Assembly (NCBI RefSeq): GCF_028622115.1
Contig: NZ_CP097263.1
Coordinates: 744,001-808,000 of the forward strand
Reading direction: 5' to 3'
Source of the DNA: Kutzneria chonburiensis
GTDB lineage: Bacteria; Actinomycetota; Actinomycetes; Mycobacteriales; Pseudonocardiaceae
DNA: 64,000 bases
Shown here: positions 53,171-61,732 of the stretch, piece by piece
How positions within the stretch are numbered: position 1 is the stretch's first letter
Layout: the number at the start of each line of letters is the position of its first letter
Made by a program: the position numbers and the translations under genes
Notes under the pieces: model-generated
The model's database searches: none
Seen by the model: the letters and a program-made list of their open reading frames with translations, nothing else
Told to the model about the DNA's origin: nothing

Positions 53171-53431
53171 TCAGCCGCGCCTGCGGGTCCGGTGCCGGAA
53201 CAGCAGCGTGCCGCACACGGCCGCCATCACGAATCCCCAGATGGCGAGCGTGCCGCTGGCACACACGCAGCCCAGCGCGAACAAGGCAGCACCGAGAATA
53301 CCCGTCGCGAGCACGATCCACCGATGACGCACCACCCAGTTCAGGGTCAGCCGGCTGGCCAGGCGCGGATCCTCGTTGCGTAGCCGTCGTTCGATCTCCT
53401 CCAGTTGGCGACGCTCGTTCTGACTCAACAT
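53171..53431 (-). CDS. DUF3040 membrane protein
   Basis: The protein has 86 residues. MLSQNERRQLEEIERRL followed by DPRLA is the DUF3040 start, and two membrane helices follow. The family is actinobacterial and uncharacterised. ATG 53431 is used; an upstream ATG at 53443 would add four residues. It is the first gene of the DUF3040-HAD-GH65-PLDc_N run, and divergent from the SRPBCC gene. Confidence 0.85.
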   Translation of the reverse strand: MLSQNERRQLEEIERRLRNEDPRLASRLTLNWVVRHRWIVLATGILGAALFALGCVCASGTLAIWGFVMAAVCGTLLFRHRTRRRG

Positions 53432-53568
53432 CGACCGCTCCACTTCACCGCCGGCCCGACCGCACGGGCCACCCCCGCGTGGGTACCGCGTCCGGCACCG
53501 GCGAAAACGCGTGCGATTGAGCGACGCCGACCCGGGTACCCGAACCGTGAAGAGAGGAGCAGACAGCG

Positions 53569-54153
53569 ATGACCACCATCGAGAAGAGCATCGATGTGCT
53601 GGTGCCGGTGCGCACCGCCTACAACCAGTGGACGCAGTTCGAGTCGTTCCCCTACTTCATGGAAGGCGTGGAACGCGTCATCCAGGTTGACGACCGGACC
53701 ACGCACTGGGAGACCACCGTCGCCGGCGCACACCGCGAGTTCGACGCGGAGATCACCGAGCAGCACCCGGACGAGCGGGTCGCCTGGCACACCACCGAGG
53801 GTCCCTCGCACGGCGGCGTGGTGACCTTCCACCGGCTCGACGAGCACTCCACGCGGGTCAGCCTGCAGATGGAATACGAGCCCGACACCCTGGCCGAGAA
53901 GGCCGGTGCGGCGCTGGGCATCGTCGGCGGCCGGGTCAGCGGCGACCTCCAGCGCTTCAAGGAGTACATCGAGCAGCAGGGGCACGAGACCGGCGCGTGG
54001 CGCGGCAACATCGACGCCCCGCCGCAGTCCCCGATGCCGCATCCGCCGGCCCGCGACGACGCCGCCGCCGGACGTGACGACCCGGCCGATGTCGAGGCCC
54101 GGCCGATCTACCCGGGCATTCCCGGCCCTGGCCTGCCGAGGATGCAGCCATGA
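53569..54153 (+). CDS. SRPBCC-family protein (polyketide cyclase-like)
   Basis: The protein has 194 residues. The first 145 form a START/SRPBCC fold: EKSIDVLVPVRTAYNQWTQFESFPYFMEGVERV (in parts), an ITEQHPDERVAWH strand, and a C-terminal helix LQRFKEYIEQQG. Actinobacterial homologues are often stress-induced proteins of unknown ligand. A disordered Pro/Asp-rich tail follows. The ATG has AGAGAGGAG upstream. Its stop overlaps the ATG of a small acidic protein. Confidence 0.85.
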   Translation: MTTIEKSIDVLVPVRTAYNQWTQFESFPYFMEGVERVIQVDDRTTHWETTVAGAHREFDAEITEQHPDERVAWHTTEGPSHGGVVTFHRLDEHSTRVSLQMEYEPDTLAEKAGAALGIVGGRVSGDLQRFKEYIEQQGHETGAWRGNIDAPPQSPMPHPPARDDAAAGRDDPADVEARPIYPGIPGPGLPRMQP

Positions 54154-54310
54154 CCGTGCCCCCCATCGACCCCGAGCCCCAGCCGGACGAGAACCGCCCC
54201 GTCGGTGACCCCGGCCGGGGCACGGTTCAGGGCCGGTGGCGCCGGACGACCCGGACGCACCGGAGGAACTGGAGGACCCGGTTCCGCTGGATCCCGAGGA
54301 CTACCGCTAG
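54150..54310 (+). CDS. Small acidic conserved protein, frameshifted
   Basis: The frame from ATG 54150 begins plausibly (acidic and Pro-rich) but turns into an Arg/Trp-rich run. In the frame one base back, the sequence reads APEELEDPVPLDPEDYR and stops at 54308-54310. Actinobacteria have a family of about 60-80-residue acidic proteins ending in PLDxDDYR (from memory). One added base in the GGGG run at 54217-54220 joins both halves into about 53 residues. The start overlaps the SRPBCC stop, so the pair is co-translated. Function is unknown. Confidence 0.6.
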
Positions 54311-54312
54311 TT

Positions 54313-54436
54313 GTGTCAGGAAGGGCCCCTTACTGACGTTGAACGCCAGGATTCGTCCCTTGATCTTGGCGGCGGTGTCAGGAAGGGGTCCTTCCTGACG
54401 TTCAACGCGAGGATCGGTCCCTTGATCATGGGGCGG
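54313..54436. repeat. Tandem 62-bp hairpin repeat, two copies
   Basis: Two direct copies with a 62-base period each open with a hairpin: GTCAGGAAGG-...-CCTTACTGAC (one mismatch) and GTCAGGAAGG-ggt-CCTTCCTGAC (perfect). Each ends with a TTGATC-x-TGG block. They fill the gap between two convergent genes, and the second copy runs into the 3' end of the sensor kinase gene. A bidirectional terminator is the likely role. Confidence 0.85.
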
Positions 54437-55613
54437 GTAGCACGATGCGGGCCACGGTGGGGCCGCCGGGTGGGCTGGTGATGTCCAGGCGGCCGTCGAA
54501 GACGGCGATGCGCCGCCGGAGACCGCTGAGCCCGCCGGCTTCGACCACGCCGCCGCGACCGTCGTCCGCCACCTCGATGACGATCGCGGCGGCTTGCCGG
54601 GTCAGGGAAATCCGGGCCTGCGTGGCCTGGGCGTGCTTGCCGACGTTGGCCAGCAGCTCGGCTATGGCGAAGTACAGTGCGGACTCGATGGGCGGGTCGA
54701 GCCGGGGGAGCGAAGCGTCCACGAGTGTCTCAAGTGGACTGTCGAGGGCCAGTGCCCGGACGGCGTCGACGAGGCCGCGCTCGGTCAGCAGCGGCGGGCT
54801 GATTCCCTTTACGAGGTCACGAAGTTCGGTCAGCGACGCGGCCGCGCCGGCCCGGGCCTCGCGGAGCAGTTCGACGGCCTGGTCGGGATTGGTCTGCAAC
54901 AACCGCTCGGCGGTCGCCAGTGACATGCCGAGGGCGACGAGCCGCGCCTGCGCGCCATCGTGCAGATCCCGTTCGATGCGGCGGATCTCCGAGGCCTGGG
55001 CGACCGTGGTGTCGGCCCGCTGCGTCTCCAGTTCCTTGACCCGGACGCTGAGCGGCCGCAGCAGGCGAACGATCATCGGCTCGGCGACCCGCCACACGAA
55101 CGGCGACGCGACGACCGTGATGATCACGCCGACCGGGACGTTGATCAGCACCGCGACGGCGATACCGGCCAGCGGTACAGCCGCGACCAGGCCGACCGTG
55201 ACCGGGGCGACCAGCACGAACCGCAGGTCACGCCAGCCGGCCGGATCCCGGAACCAGGTCCGCAGCCGCAGCTCCCGCCGGGCGTCCCGGGCCGACCGTG
55301 AGTAGGAATAGCCGTTCCACCAGTAGCCGGTGGACAGCTCGGTGACAGCGGGAAGCGGCCGATAGCCGTCCGGAATCTCGACCTGCGACCAGCGCAGGAC
55401 CAGCGCGCGGAACATCCGGCACACCGGACGGGCCAGCAACGCCGTGCCGATGGCCGCCCACACGAACGGCGCGATCCACGACCACGCAGTGCCGCCCCAC
55501 CACTGCCAGATCCCCACCGCGGCGGCCCAGACCGCCGGCACCAGCATGCTGACCGCGAAAACGACGCACGCCCGTGCGAACCCCAGCCCGGTGTCCACCA
55601 CCCACTTCCGCAT
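54426..55613 (-). CDS. NarL-type sensor histidine kinase
   Basis: The protein has about 395 residues. Four membrane helices lie in the first 190 residues. The HisKA_3 phospho-acceptor is RIERDLHDGAQARLVALG. The ATPase domain has an N-box (AIAELLANVGKHAQAT) and a G-box (VADDGRGG, GGLSGLRRRI). No response regulator is adjacent, so it is an orphan kinase in this window. ATG 55613 is used because the XRE gene ends at 55624. The 3' end overlaps the tandem hairpin repeat. Confidence 0.9.
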   Translation of the reverse strand: MRKWVVDTGLGFARACVVFAVSMLVPAVWAAAVGIWQWWGGTAWSWIAPFVWAAIGTALLARPVCRMFRALVLRWSQVEIPDGYRPLPAVTELSTGYWWNGYSYSRSARDARRELRLRTWFRDPAGWRDLRFVLVAPVTVGLVAAVPLAGIAVAVLINVPVGVIITVVASPFVWRVAEPMIVRLLRPLSVRVKELETQRADTTVAQASEIRRIERDLHDGAQARLVALGMSLATAERLLQTNPDQAVELLREARAGAAASLTELRDLVKGISPPLLTERGLVDAVRALALDSPLETLVDASLPRLDPPIESALYFAIAELLANVGKHAQATQARISLTRQAAAIVIEVADDGRGGVVEAGGLSGLRRRIAVFDGRLDITSPPGGPTVARIVLPAP

Positions 55614-55623
55614 GGCGTCCGCT

Positions 55624-56424
55624 TCAGACCCGTTCGCCGGCAACCAGCCGTTGCACCGCGTCGGCGCTGGCCGTACCGGCCTCGGCGTGGAACACCACCA
55701 GCGTCAGCGCGGTGTTGGCGATGGGCAATTTCTCGCTGTGCAGGTCCAGCGGGCCGGCGATGGGGTGCGCGAACCGGACCATGTGCCCGGCGCGGGCCCG
55801 CACGTCGTGCCGCGCCCACAGCTCCCGGAACCGCTCGCTGCCGGCCGACAGCTCCTCGACCAGCGCCACCAGGTCCGGATCGTCCAGGTCGGCGCCGAAC
55901 GAGGCCCGCAGGATGCCGACACCGTCCGTCACGGTCTCGTCCCAGTCCAGCCGGAACTCCCGCTCGGCCGGGTCGAGGAAGACCGTCCGCATCAGGTTCA
56001 CACCGACCGCGTAGCACGGGCCGAGGGCGGTGGCCGCGCGGTTGGCCGCGACGACGGTGGTCAGCCGGTCCTGGACATACGCAGGCGTCGCCGGCCAGCT
56101 GTCGATCAGGTGCAGGATGCTCGCCGGGACCTGCTCGCTGCGTCGGGGCGTTATCGGCCGGGCCAGTTCGTGCAGATAGGCCGTGGCCTGTGGGTCCAGC
56201 CGCAGCACGGTCGCCAGCGCGTCCAGCACCTGTCCGGACGGATGCTGGTCGCGGCCCTGCTCGAGGCGCATGTAGTAGTCGCTGCTGATGCCGGCCAGCA
56301 GCGCCAGCTCCTCCCGGCGCAGCCCCTGCACCCGCCGCCGTCCGCCGCCCGCGGGCAGGCCGACATCGGCCGGCCGGACCTGCTCACGCCGGGCCCGCAG
56401 GTAGTCGCCGAGACGGTTCGTCAC
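55624..56424 (-). CDS. XRE-family regulator with MmyB-like ligand domain
   Basis: The protein has 266 residues. An N-terminal helix-turn-helix (LGDYLRARREQV, REELALLAGISSDYYMRLEQGR) is followed by the MmyB-like ligand-binding domain (WPATPAYVQDRLTTVVAANRAAT, then FLDPAEREFRLDW). Members often control an adjacent short-chain dehydrogenase, but none is here. It sits between a sensor kinase and a secreted hydrolase on the same strand with 10-base gaps on both sides. Confidence 0.88.
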   Translation of the reverse strand: MTNRLGDYLRARREQVRPADVGLPAGGGRRRVQGLRREELALLAGISSDYYMRLEQGRDQHPSGQVLDALATVLRLDPQATAYLHELARPITPRRSEQVPASILHLIDSWPATPAYVQDRLTTVVAANRAATALGPCYAVGVNLMRTVFLDPAEREFRLDWDETVTDGVGILRASFGADLDDPDLVALVEELSAGSERFRELWARHDVRARAGHMVRFAHPIAGPLDLHSEKLPIANTALTLVVFHAEAGTASADAVQRLVAGERV

Positions 56425-56434
56425 GTTCGCCAGT

Positions 56435-57478
56435 CTAGAACCCGGCCGCGCGGTAGGCGGCGAAGTCCAGCGGCGGGGCCACGTCGACCTGGTCGCACTG
56501 CGGGGTGTTCTCCCGGGTCTTGGGCCACTGGGTCAGGTACAGGATCCGCCGGCCGCTGTCCTTGCTGCCCTTGGCGAACCCGTCCGCGGCCACCGGGTCG
56601 TTGTAGAACGACTCGCCGACGATCACCGGCTGCGTGGCGTAGCCCTGCCGGCGCAGCTGCCGGTCGTCGCCGACGAACTGGTTGTACTCGTCGCCGTAGA
56701 TGTGCAGGTCGAACACCGGCGGCGGAGTGCTGCCGTAGACCTTGGCCACATTGGGGATCTGGCCGGGATCGTTGCTGTTGACCGAGAAGCCGACCGTGTC
56801 GGCGGTGCCGTACCTGGCCGTGTAGTCCCGCCACAGCTGCTGGTCGTAGCGGACCACGATGCTCTGGCCGGTGGACGGCGTCAGCTCGTTGCCCAGGTCG
56901 ATCCGGTACGGCAGCCTGGCCGCGGTGACGAGGTCGTGCACCTTCTGGATGAGCTGCCAGTTCTCGTCGTACAGGTCCTGCCGCCATGACCCCCAGTCGC
57001 TGGGATTGCTGGGGTACTGGGAGTTGAACGCCACTGTCACCTCGGCGAAGCCGGCGGTCTTCACGGTGGCCAGCAGGTCGGTGAAGTTCTTCAGGTCGGC
57101 CGGCGAGAGCGTGCCGCCGGTGGAGTCCATCACCGCGCCGCCGCCCGGGCCGTGGTGGTGGAAGACGCCGATGGTCAGCCGGTCCTGGCCGGCCTTGCGC
57201 ATCTGGCCGAGCTGGAGGCGGATCATGTCCGGGGCCCGGGAGAAGCCGCTGATGACGTTGTACGGCTCGCGGTAGCAGCCGTTGAGGTAGTAGAAGTCGT
57301 AGTTGGAGCCGCCGGCCGAGGGTGGCGTCACGGCGTCCGGCGCGGCGGCGAGCGGCGCGGGATCGGCCGGCAGCGGTGCGGTGGCCGGCAGGGGCTGGTC
57401 GGCGCCGGCTCGCACGACCGGGGCCGCGACGGTCGCGACCAGCAGCACGGACAGGGACAGGATGCGGCCGATTCGCAT
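56435..57478 (-). CDS. Secreted TIM-barrel glycoside hydrolase-like protein (clan GH-A type)
   Basis: The protein has about 347 residues with a signal peptide of about 25 residues ending near RAGA. The region after residue 60 looks like a clan GH-A barrel: IDLGNELTP has the Asn-Glu pair of the acid/base, and VIVGESFYN offers a nucleophile Glu about 100 residues later. I cannot assign a GH family. ATG 57478 is preceded by GGAGGTCGC; an in-frame ATG at 57517 lies upstream but lacks support. The substrate is unknown. Confidence 0.7.
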   Translation of the reverse strand: MRIGRILSLSVLLVATVAAPVVRAGADQPLPATAPLPADPAPLAAAPDAVTPPSAGGSNYDFYYLNGCYREPYNVISGFSRAPDMIRLQLGQMRKAGQDRLTIGVFHHHGPGGGAVMDSTGGTLSPADLKNFTDLLATVKTAGFAEVTVAFNSQYPSNPSDWGSWRQDLYDENWQLIQKVHDLVTAARLPYRIDLGNELTPSTGQSIVVRYDQQLWRDYTARYGTADTVGFSVNSNDPGQIPNVAKVYGSTPPPVFDLHIYGDEYNQFVGDDRQLRRQGYATQPVIVGESFYNDPVAADGFAKGSKDSGRRILYLTQWPKTRENTPQCDQVDVAPPLDFAAYRAAGF

Positions 57479-57574
57479 GGGCGACCTCCTCCGCGGGTCC
57501 CACCAGCGTCGCACCACCGTCCCAAGTGGACCGATGAAGATCGGTCCAATCCACTCGTACGGGTGATTGTCGGC

Positions 57575-58324
57575 TCAAGCACCGTCGGCGAGCACGGCCC
57601 AGACGACCTTGCCGCCGGCCCAGGTCGGGGCGTATCCCCAGGCCCGGGCGATGACGTCGACGATGAACACGCCGCGGCCGCCGGTCGGCGCGGTGCCGAC
57701 CAGGCGGCGTCGCGGCGGCGCCGGGGCGTCGTCGCGGACGGCGATCGTGAGGACTCCACGGGACAGGTCCAACCGCAGCCCGGCCGCGGAATGCCCGTGC
57801 CGGACGGCGTTCTCCACGAGCTCGGACGCGATCAGACAGGCGTCCTCGCGTAAACCGTCGATCTGCCACGCGTCACAGGTGTCGTCGACGAAGCGCCTGG
57901 CCTCGGCCGCGCTGTCGACCGCGGCCGGCAACTGCACCGAGGCCTGTTGGTGCTCGGGCACCGTGCCCAGCGCCCGGACGGCCTCGGCGACACCGGCGAA
58001 GGTCGGCACCACGCGGTCCAAAGCCGTGTGCCGCAACAACTCTCGTACCGGACCGGGCGGAACGGCCAGCGCCAGCAGGATGCCGGGCCACTCGGCCGCG
58101 CGCCGGGCCAGCGTGCCGAAGGCGTTCAGCGCGACCGGCGCGCCGATGGTCACGTCGTCGAGTTCGACGACCAGGCCGGAGGGCTGGTCGGCGAGGCATT
58201 TGAGCAGCGCCGTGCGCAGCTGATCGACCGTGCGCAGACCGATCTCACCGGAGACCCGGGCGATCGTCGCGTGTCCCCGGTGGGTGACGTCGACCGTGAG
58301 CGTGGAACCTGTCATGTCGGACAC
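57575..58324 (-). CDS. STAS-HATPase fusion anti-sigma regulator
   Basis: The protein has 249 residues. An N-terminal STAS-like domain (about 5-110) resembles anti-anti-sigma factors but lacks an obvious phosphorylatable Ser pair. A C-terminal RsbW-type ATPase domain (about 125-249) has the N-box LIASELVENAVRHG and TGGRGVFIVDVIA. RsbV-like and RsbW-like modules are usually separate; here they are fused. It may bind a sigma factor or partner in stress control. ATG 58324 or the ATG at 58315 may be used. No sigma gene is nearby. Confidence 0.82.
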   Translation of the reverse strand: MSDMTGSTLTVDVTHRGHATIARVSGEIGLRTVDQLRTALLKCLADQPSGLVVELDDVTIGAPVALNAFGTLARRAAEWPGILLALAVPPGPVRELLRHTALDRVVPTFAGVAEAVRALGTVPEHQQASVQLPAAVDSAAEARRFVDDTCDAWQIDGLREDACLIASELVENAVRHGHSAAGLRLDLSRGVLTIAVRDDAPAPPRRRLVGTAPTGGRGVFIVDVIARAWGYAPTWAGGKVVWAVLADGA

Positions 58325-58406
58325 GGACTACCCGGCGTGCAGCGCCATACACCTGTCCGTTGAGGACCGAGGTTTTGGCTCGGCCCGGATCGGAAAGCCT
58401 GCGAAG

Positions 58407-59423
58407 GTGAGAATTGCGATGGTCGGCGAGCCCTCGCGGCCGCTCACCGCGCTCACCTCGGCGCTGGCCGCCCAGGGGCACCAGGTGAGTCACGAGGAAG
58501 TCGTGCCCGGTCACGGCGAGGTCGACGCCGGGCTGGTCGAGCGGCTGCGGGAGAGCTGGCGGGCGGAGCCGCCCGAGGTGGTGCACGCCCATTCGTGGCT
58601 GTCGGGCATGGCCTCGGCGCTGGCCGTCGGTGACCGGTCGATCGCCAAGGTGCTGACCGTGCCGACCACCGTGAGCTTCGACCCGGAGGTGCAGCGGCTG
58701 GAGCGGCTGGTGTGCCGACGGGTCGACCGGGTGCTGGCCGCGGGTGGTGCTCAGGTTCGGCGGCTGGCGGCGCTCGGCGTGCCGCGCGGCCAGATCACCG
58801 TGGTGCCGCACGGGGTCGATCATCAGCAGTTCACTCCGGACGGTCCGGCGGCGGCCAGGGGACAGCGCTTTCGGCTGCTCGGCGTCGGGGACATCGCGGT
58901 CTACCACCGGTTCGACCTGATCGTCAGCGTGCTGGCCGCGCTCAACGACGTCGAGTTCGTCATCGCCGGCGGCCCGGTGCACGGCAATGCCGAGGCGGAG
59001 CGGTTGATCCGCTGTGCCCGGCACTACGGCGTCGAGGACCGGGTGCGGCTGCTGGGTCCGGTCGAGGACATGGCGGCGCTGTACCGGTCGGCCGACATCG
59101 TCACGTGCACGCCGGCCCGCAGCACGTTCGCCACCATCGCGCTGGAGGCGATGGCCAGCGGCGTGCCGGTGATCGCCTCGGCGGTCGGCGGGCTGACCGA
59201 CACCGTGGTGCACGAGGTGACCGGGCTGCTCGTGCCGCCGCTGCGGCCGGCCGACCTGCTGCGTGCGATTCGCCACATGCTGGGTGATCCGGCGCTGCGC
59301 GAGGCTTTCGGCGCGGCCGGCCGTGATCGCGCGTGTGCCCGCTATTCCTGGGAAAGGGTGGCCGCCGACACCTCACGGGCCTACGCTCGCGCCGCGTACG
59401 GCATCGCGCCGGCCCTGGGTTGA
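58407..59423 (+). CDS. GT4-family glycosyltransferase
   Basis: The protein has 338 residues of GT-B fold. It starts with VRIAMVGEPSRPLTAL, has VHAHSWLSGMASALA in the acceptor half, VVPHGVDHQQF at the domain junction, and ALEAMASGVPVIAS in the donor half. The first Glu of the usual E-x7-E motif is replaced (STFATIALEAM). The GTG at 58407 is chosen because the fold starts directly after it. It is divergent from the STAS-HATPase gene. Donor and acceptor are unknown. Confidence 0.85.
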   Translation: MRIAMVGEPSRPLTALTSALAAQGHQVSHEEVVPGHGEVDAGLVERLRESWRAEPPEVVHAHSWLSGMASALAVGDRSIAKVLTVPTTVSFDPEVQRLERLVCRRVDRVLAAGGAQVRRLAALGVPRGQITVVPHGVDHQQFTPDGPAAARGQRFRLLGVGDIAVYHRFDLIVSVLAALNDVEFVIAGGPVHGNAEAERLIRCARHYGVEDRVRLLGPVEDMAALYRSADIVTCTPARSTFATIALEAMASGVPVIASAVGGLTDTVVHEVTGLLVPPLRPADLLRAIRHMLGDPALREAFGAAGRDRACARYSWERVAADTSRAYARAAYGIAPALG

Positions 59424-59454
59424 TCTCGTCCGGTTGATCTTGCCCGGGCCGTTG

Positions 59455-59482
59455 ACGCTGCGGTAAAGCTTTACCGCAGCGT
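59455..59482. promoter_or_regulatory. 28-bp perfect palindrome upstream of the dehydrogenase gene
   Basis: ACGCTGCGGTAAAG is followed at once by its exact complement, with no loop. A loopless centre (AAAGCTTT) is better suited to a protein dimer than to an RNA hairpin. It ends 6 bases before the AGGAG site of the next gene, where a bound repressor would block transcription. Confidence 0.75.
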
Positions 59483-59500
59483 GGGAGAGGAGTCGTGGTC

Positions 59501-60373
59501 GTGACCAAGGCAGTGACGGTGCTCGGGACCGGGCTGATGGGGGCCGGCATGGCCCGCAGCCTGCTCCGGGCCGGCCTGGACGTGACGGTGTGGAACCGCA
59601 GTGCGGACAAGGCCCGCCCGCTGGCCGCCGACGGCGCGACCGTGGCCGAGGATCCGGTGGCCGCGGTGGCCGGCGCCGATGTCGTGGTGACCATGCTTTT
59701 CGACGCCGAATCCGTCGGCGCGGTGATGACCGAGGCCATCGGCGCGATGAAGTCCGAGGCCGTGTGGGCGCAATGCGCGACCGTCGGTCTCGACGGCGTG
59801 GAAGCGCTTGCCTCGTTGGCGGCCAAGCACAATGTGCCGTACGTGGACGCCCCGGTGCTGGGCAGCCGGCAGCCGGCCGAGGACGGCAAACTGATCGTGT
59901 TGGCCGGTGGCGACTCGGGCTTGCAGGACGCGCTCGCGCCCGTGTTCGACGCGATCGGCACGCGCACGCTGTGGGTCGGGCCGCGAGCGGGTGACGGGCA
60001 CCGGCTCAAGCTGGCCGCCAACTCGTGGGTGCTGTCCCTGACCGCCGGCACCGCGCAGGCCCTCGCGCTGACCCGCAATCTTGGGCTGGACCCGCAGCTG
60101 TTCCTGGACCTGATCGCCGGCGGCGGTCTGGACAACGGGTATGCGCAGCTCAAGGGCCGAGCGATGATCGCAGGCGAGTTCCCGGCCGCGTTCAGCCTCG
60201 ACGGGGCGGTCAAGGACGCCGGGCTGATCGCCGCCGCGCTGCGGTCGGCCGGGGCCGACGACCGGCTGATGACCGCCATCCGGTCGCAGTACGAGAGCGC
60301 CGCGGCCGCCGGACACGGCGACAGCGACATGTCCGCCGTCTTCGTCACGCACGGTCAGGAGGACGCCCAGTGA
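59501..60373 (+). CDS. NAD(P)-dependent beta-hydroxyacid dehydrogenase-like protein
   Basis: The protein has 290 residues of the 3-hydroxyisobutyrate/6-phosphogluconate dehydrogenase family. The Rossmann motif is VLGTGLMGAGMARSLLRAG, with NRSADKA suggesting NADP. DAPVLGSRQPAEDGKL is the substrate loop, and the catalytic Lys lies in GHRLKLAANSWVL. GTG 59501 is preferred over GTG 59495, because AGGAG at 59488-59492 is 8 bases away from the former and only 2 from the latter. A 28-bp palindrome upstream suggests induction. Its stop overlaps the next GTG. Confidence 0.88.
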   Translation: MTKAVTVLGTGLMGAGMARSLLRAGLDVTVWNRSADKARPLAADGATVAEDPVAAVAGADVVVTMLFDAESVGAVMTEAIGAMKSEAVWAQCATVGLDGVEALASLAAKHNVPYVDAPVLGSRQPAEDGKLIVLAGGDSGLQDALAPVFDAIGTRTLWVGPRAGDGHRLKLAANSWVLSLTAGTAQALALTRNLGLDPQLFLDLIAGGGLDNGYAQLKGRAMIAGEFPAAFSLDGAVKDAGLIAAALRSAGADDRLMTAIRSQYESAAAAGHGDSDMSAVFVTHGQEDAQ

Positions 60374-60873
60374 ACATCGCCGAGCTGCTCACCGACGGCT
60401 TCGGCCGGGTCCACGGCGTCGTGCACGAGGTGGTGGACGGGCTCAACGCCGACCAACTGGCGTGGCGTGTGACGCCCGAGGCCAACTCCATCGCGTGGCT
60501 GGTGTGGCACCTCACGCGCGTGCAGGACGACCACGTGTCCGAGGTTGCCGGCGTGCCGCAGGCGTGGACGGCCGAAGGCTGGGCCGAGCGCTTCTCGCTG
60601 CCGTTCGACGAGGACGCCACCGGTTACGGCCACGACTCCGACGACGTCGCCGCCGTGCGCGTCTCCGCGGATCTGCTCGCCGGCTACTTCGACGCCGTCT
60701 ACGCGCGGACCATCGCCTACGTCGCCAAGCTCGGCGACGCCGACCTCGACCAGGTCGTCGACCGCCGCTGGGATCCTCCGGTCACGCTCGGTGTGCGTCT
60801 GGTCAGCGTGGTCGACGACGACATCCAGCACGCCGGCCAGGCCGCGTTCGTCCGCGGCGTCCTGCCTGGTTGA
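60370..60873 (+). CDS. DinB/DUF664-family protein
   Basis: The protein has 167 residues in a four-helix bundle. The His residues in WLVWHLTRVQDDH and DDDIQHAGQAAFVRG are placed like the metal ligands of DinB/DUF664 proteins, which include mycothiol-dependent transferases. The GTG overlaps the dehydrogenase stop, so the two genes are coupled and probably induced together. A thiol-transfer or detoxification role is possible but not shown. Confidence 0.83.
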   Translation: MNIAELLTDGFGRVHGVVHEVVDGLNADQLAWRVTPEANSIAWLVWHLTRVQDDHVSEVAGVPQAWTAEGWAERFSLPFDEDATGYGHDSDDVAAVRVSADLLAGYFDAVYARTIAYVAKLGDADLDQVVDRRWDPPVTLGVRLVSVVDDDIQHAGQAAFVRGVLPG

Positions 60874-60910
60874 CGTTTCGTCCCGGCCGCGTCAAGGGAA
60901 TCCCCGCGGC

Positions 60911-61726
60911 ATGGGAAGAGCGACACAAGAGGCGAAACAGGCGGAGACCAGCCGGCCGGTGCAGATCATCGGCCGGCTCGGCATGGGCGGGTACGGCGTG
61001 GTGCACCTGATGGTCGCGTGGCTGGCCGCCCAGATCGCGTTCGGCGGCGGTGGCGAGGCCGACCAGAAGGGCGCGGTGTCGACCATCGCCGCGCAGCCGT
61101 TCGGCGAGGTGCTGTTATGGATCCTGGCCGTGTTGCTGGTCGGCTTCGGCCTGTGGCAGCTGCTCGCCGCCGCCGTCGGGTACCGGTGGATGCAGGACGA
61201 GAAGAAGCGATTACGGCGTCGGCTCGGCGTTGCCGGACGTGGCATCGTGGTGCTCGGGCTCGCGACGTACGCGATCAAGCTGACCGTCTCCGGCGGGGGC
61301 AGCTCCGGCAACCAGGGGGAGCAGGACGCCACCGCCAAGCTGCTCGGCCTACCCGCCGGGCCCGCGTTGGTGATCGCCGTCGCCGTGGTGGTCCTGATTT
61401 CCGCCGGCATCATCGCCTATCGCGGGGCGTCGCGGAAGTTCCTCGAGGACCTCGACCTGACCAGGCTGCCGTCCAAGACCGGCCGCGTCGTCGAGTTGCT
61501 CGGCGTCGTCGGCTACATCGCCAAGGGTGTTTCCTACGGCGTGATCGGCGTGCTCACCGCCATCGCCGCGATCACCGCCGACCCGTCCAAGACCGGCGGC
61601 CTGGACAAGGCGTTGCACACCATGGCCGGCCAGCCCTTCGGCGTCGTGCTGCTGATCGCCGTCGCCCTCGGCTTTGCCGCTTTCGGCCTCTACTGCTTCG
61701 GCGACGCCCGCTGCCGCCGAATGTGA
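60911..61726 (+). CDS. DUF1206 membrane protein
   Basis: The protein has 271 residues with six membrane helices as three two-helix repeats. Each repeat opens with a Gly-rich helix: GRLGMGGYGVVHLMVAWLAA, RRLGVAGRGIVVLGLATYA and ELLGVVGYIAKGVSYGVIG. It ends with FGLYCFGDARCRRM, typical for DUF1206. The function is unknown. It follows the DinB gene by 37 bases. Confidence 0.9.
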   Translation: MGRATQEAKQAETSRPVQIIGRLGMGGYGVVHLMVAWLAAQIAFGGGGEADQKGAVSTIAAQPFGEVLLWILAVLLVGFGLWQLLAAAVGYRWMQDEKKRLRRRLGVAGRGIVVLGLATYAIKLTVSGGGSSGNQGEQDATAKLLGLPAGPALVIAVAVVVLISAGIIAYRGASRKFLEDLDLTRLPSKTGRVVELLGVVGYIAKGVSYGVIGVLTAIAAITADPSKTGGLDKALHTMAGQPFGVVLLIAVALGFAAFGLYCFGDARCRRM

Positions 61727-61732
61727 GCCTCT

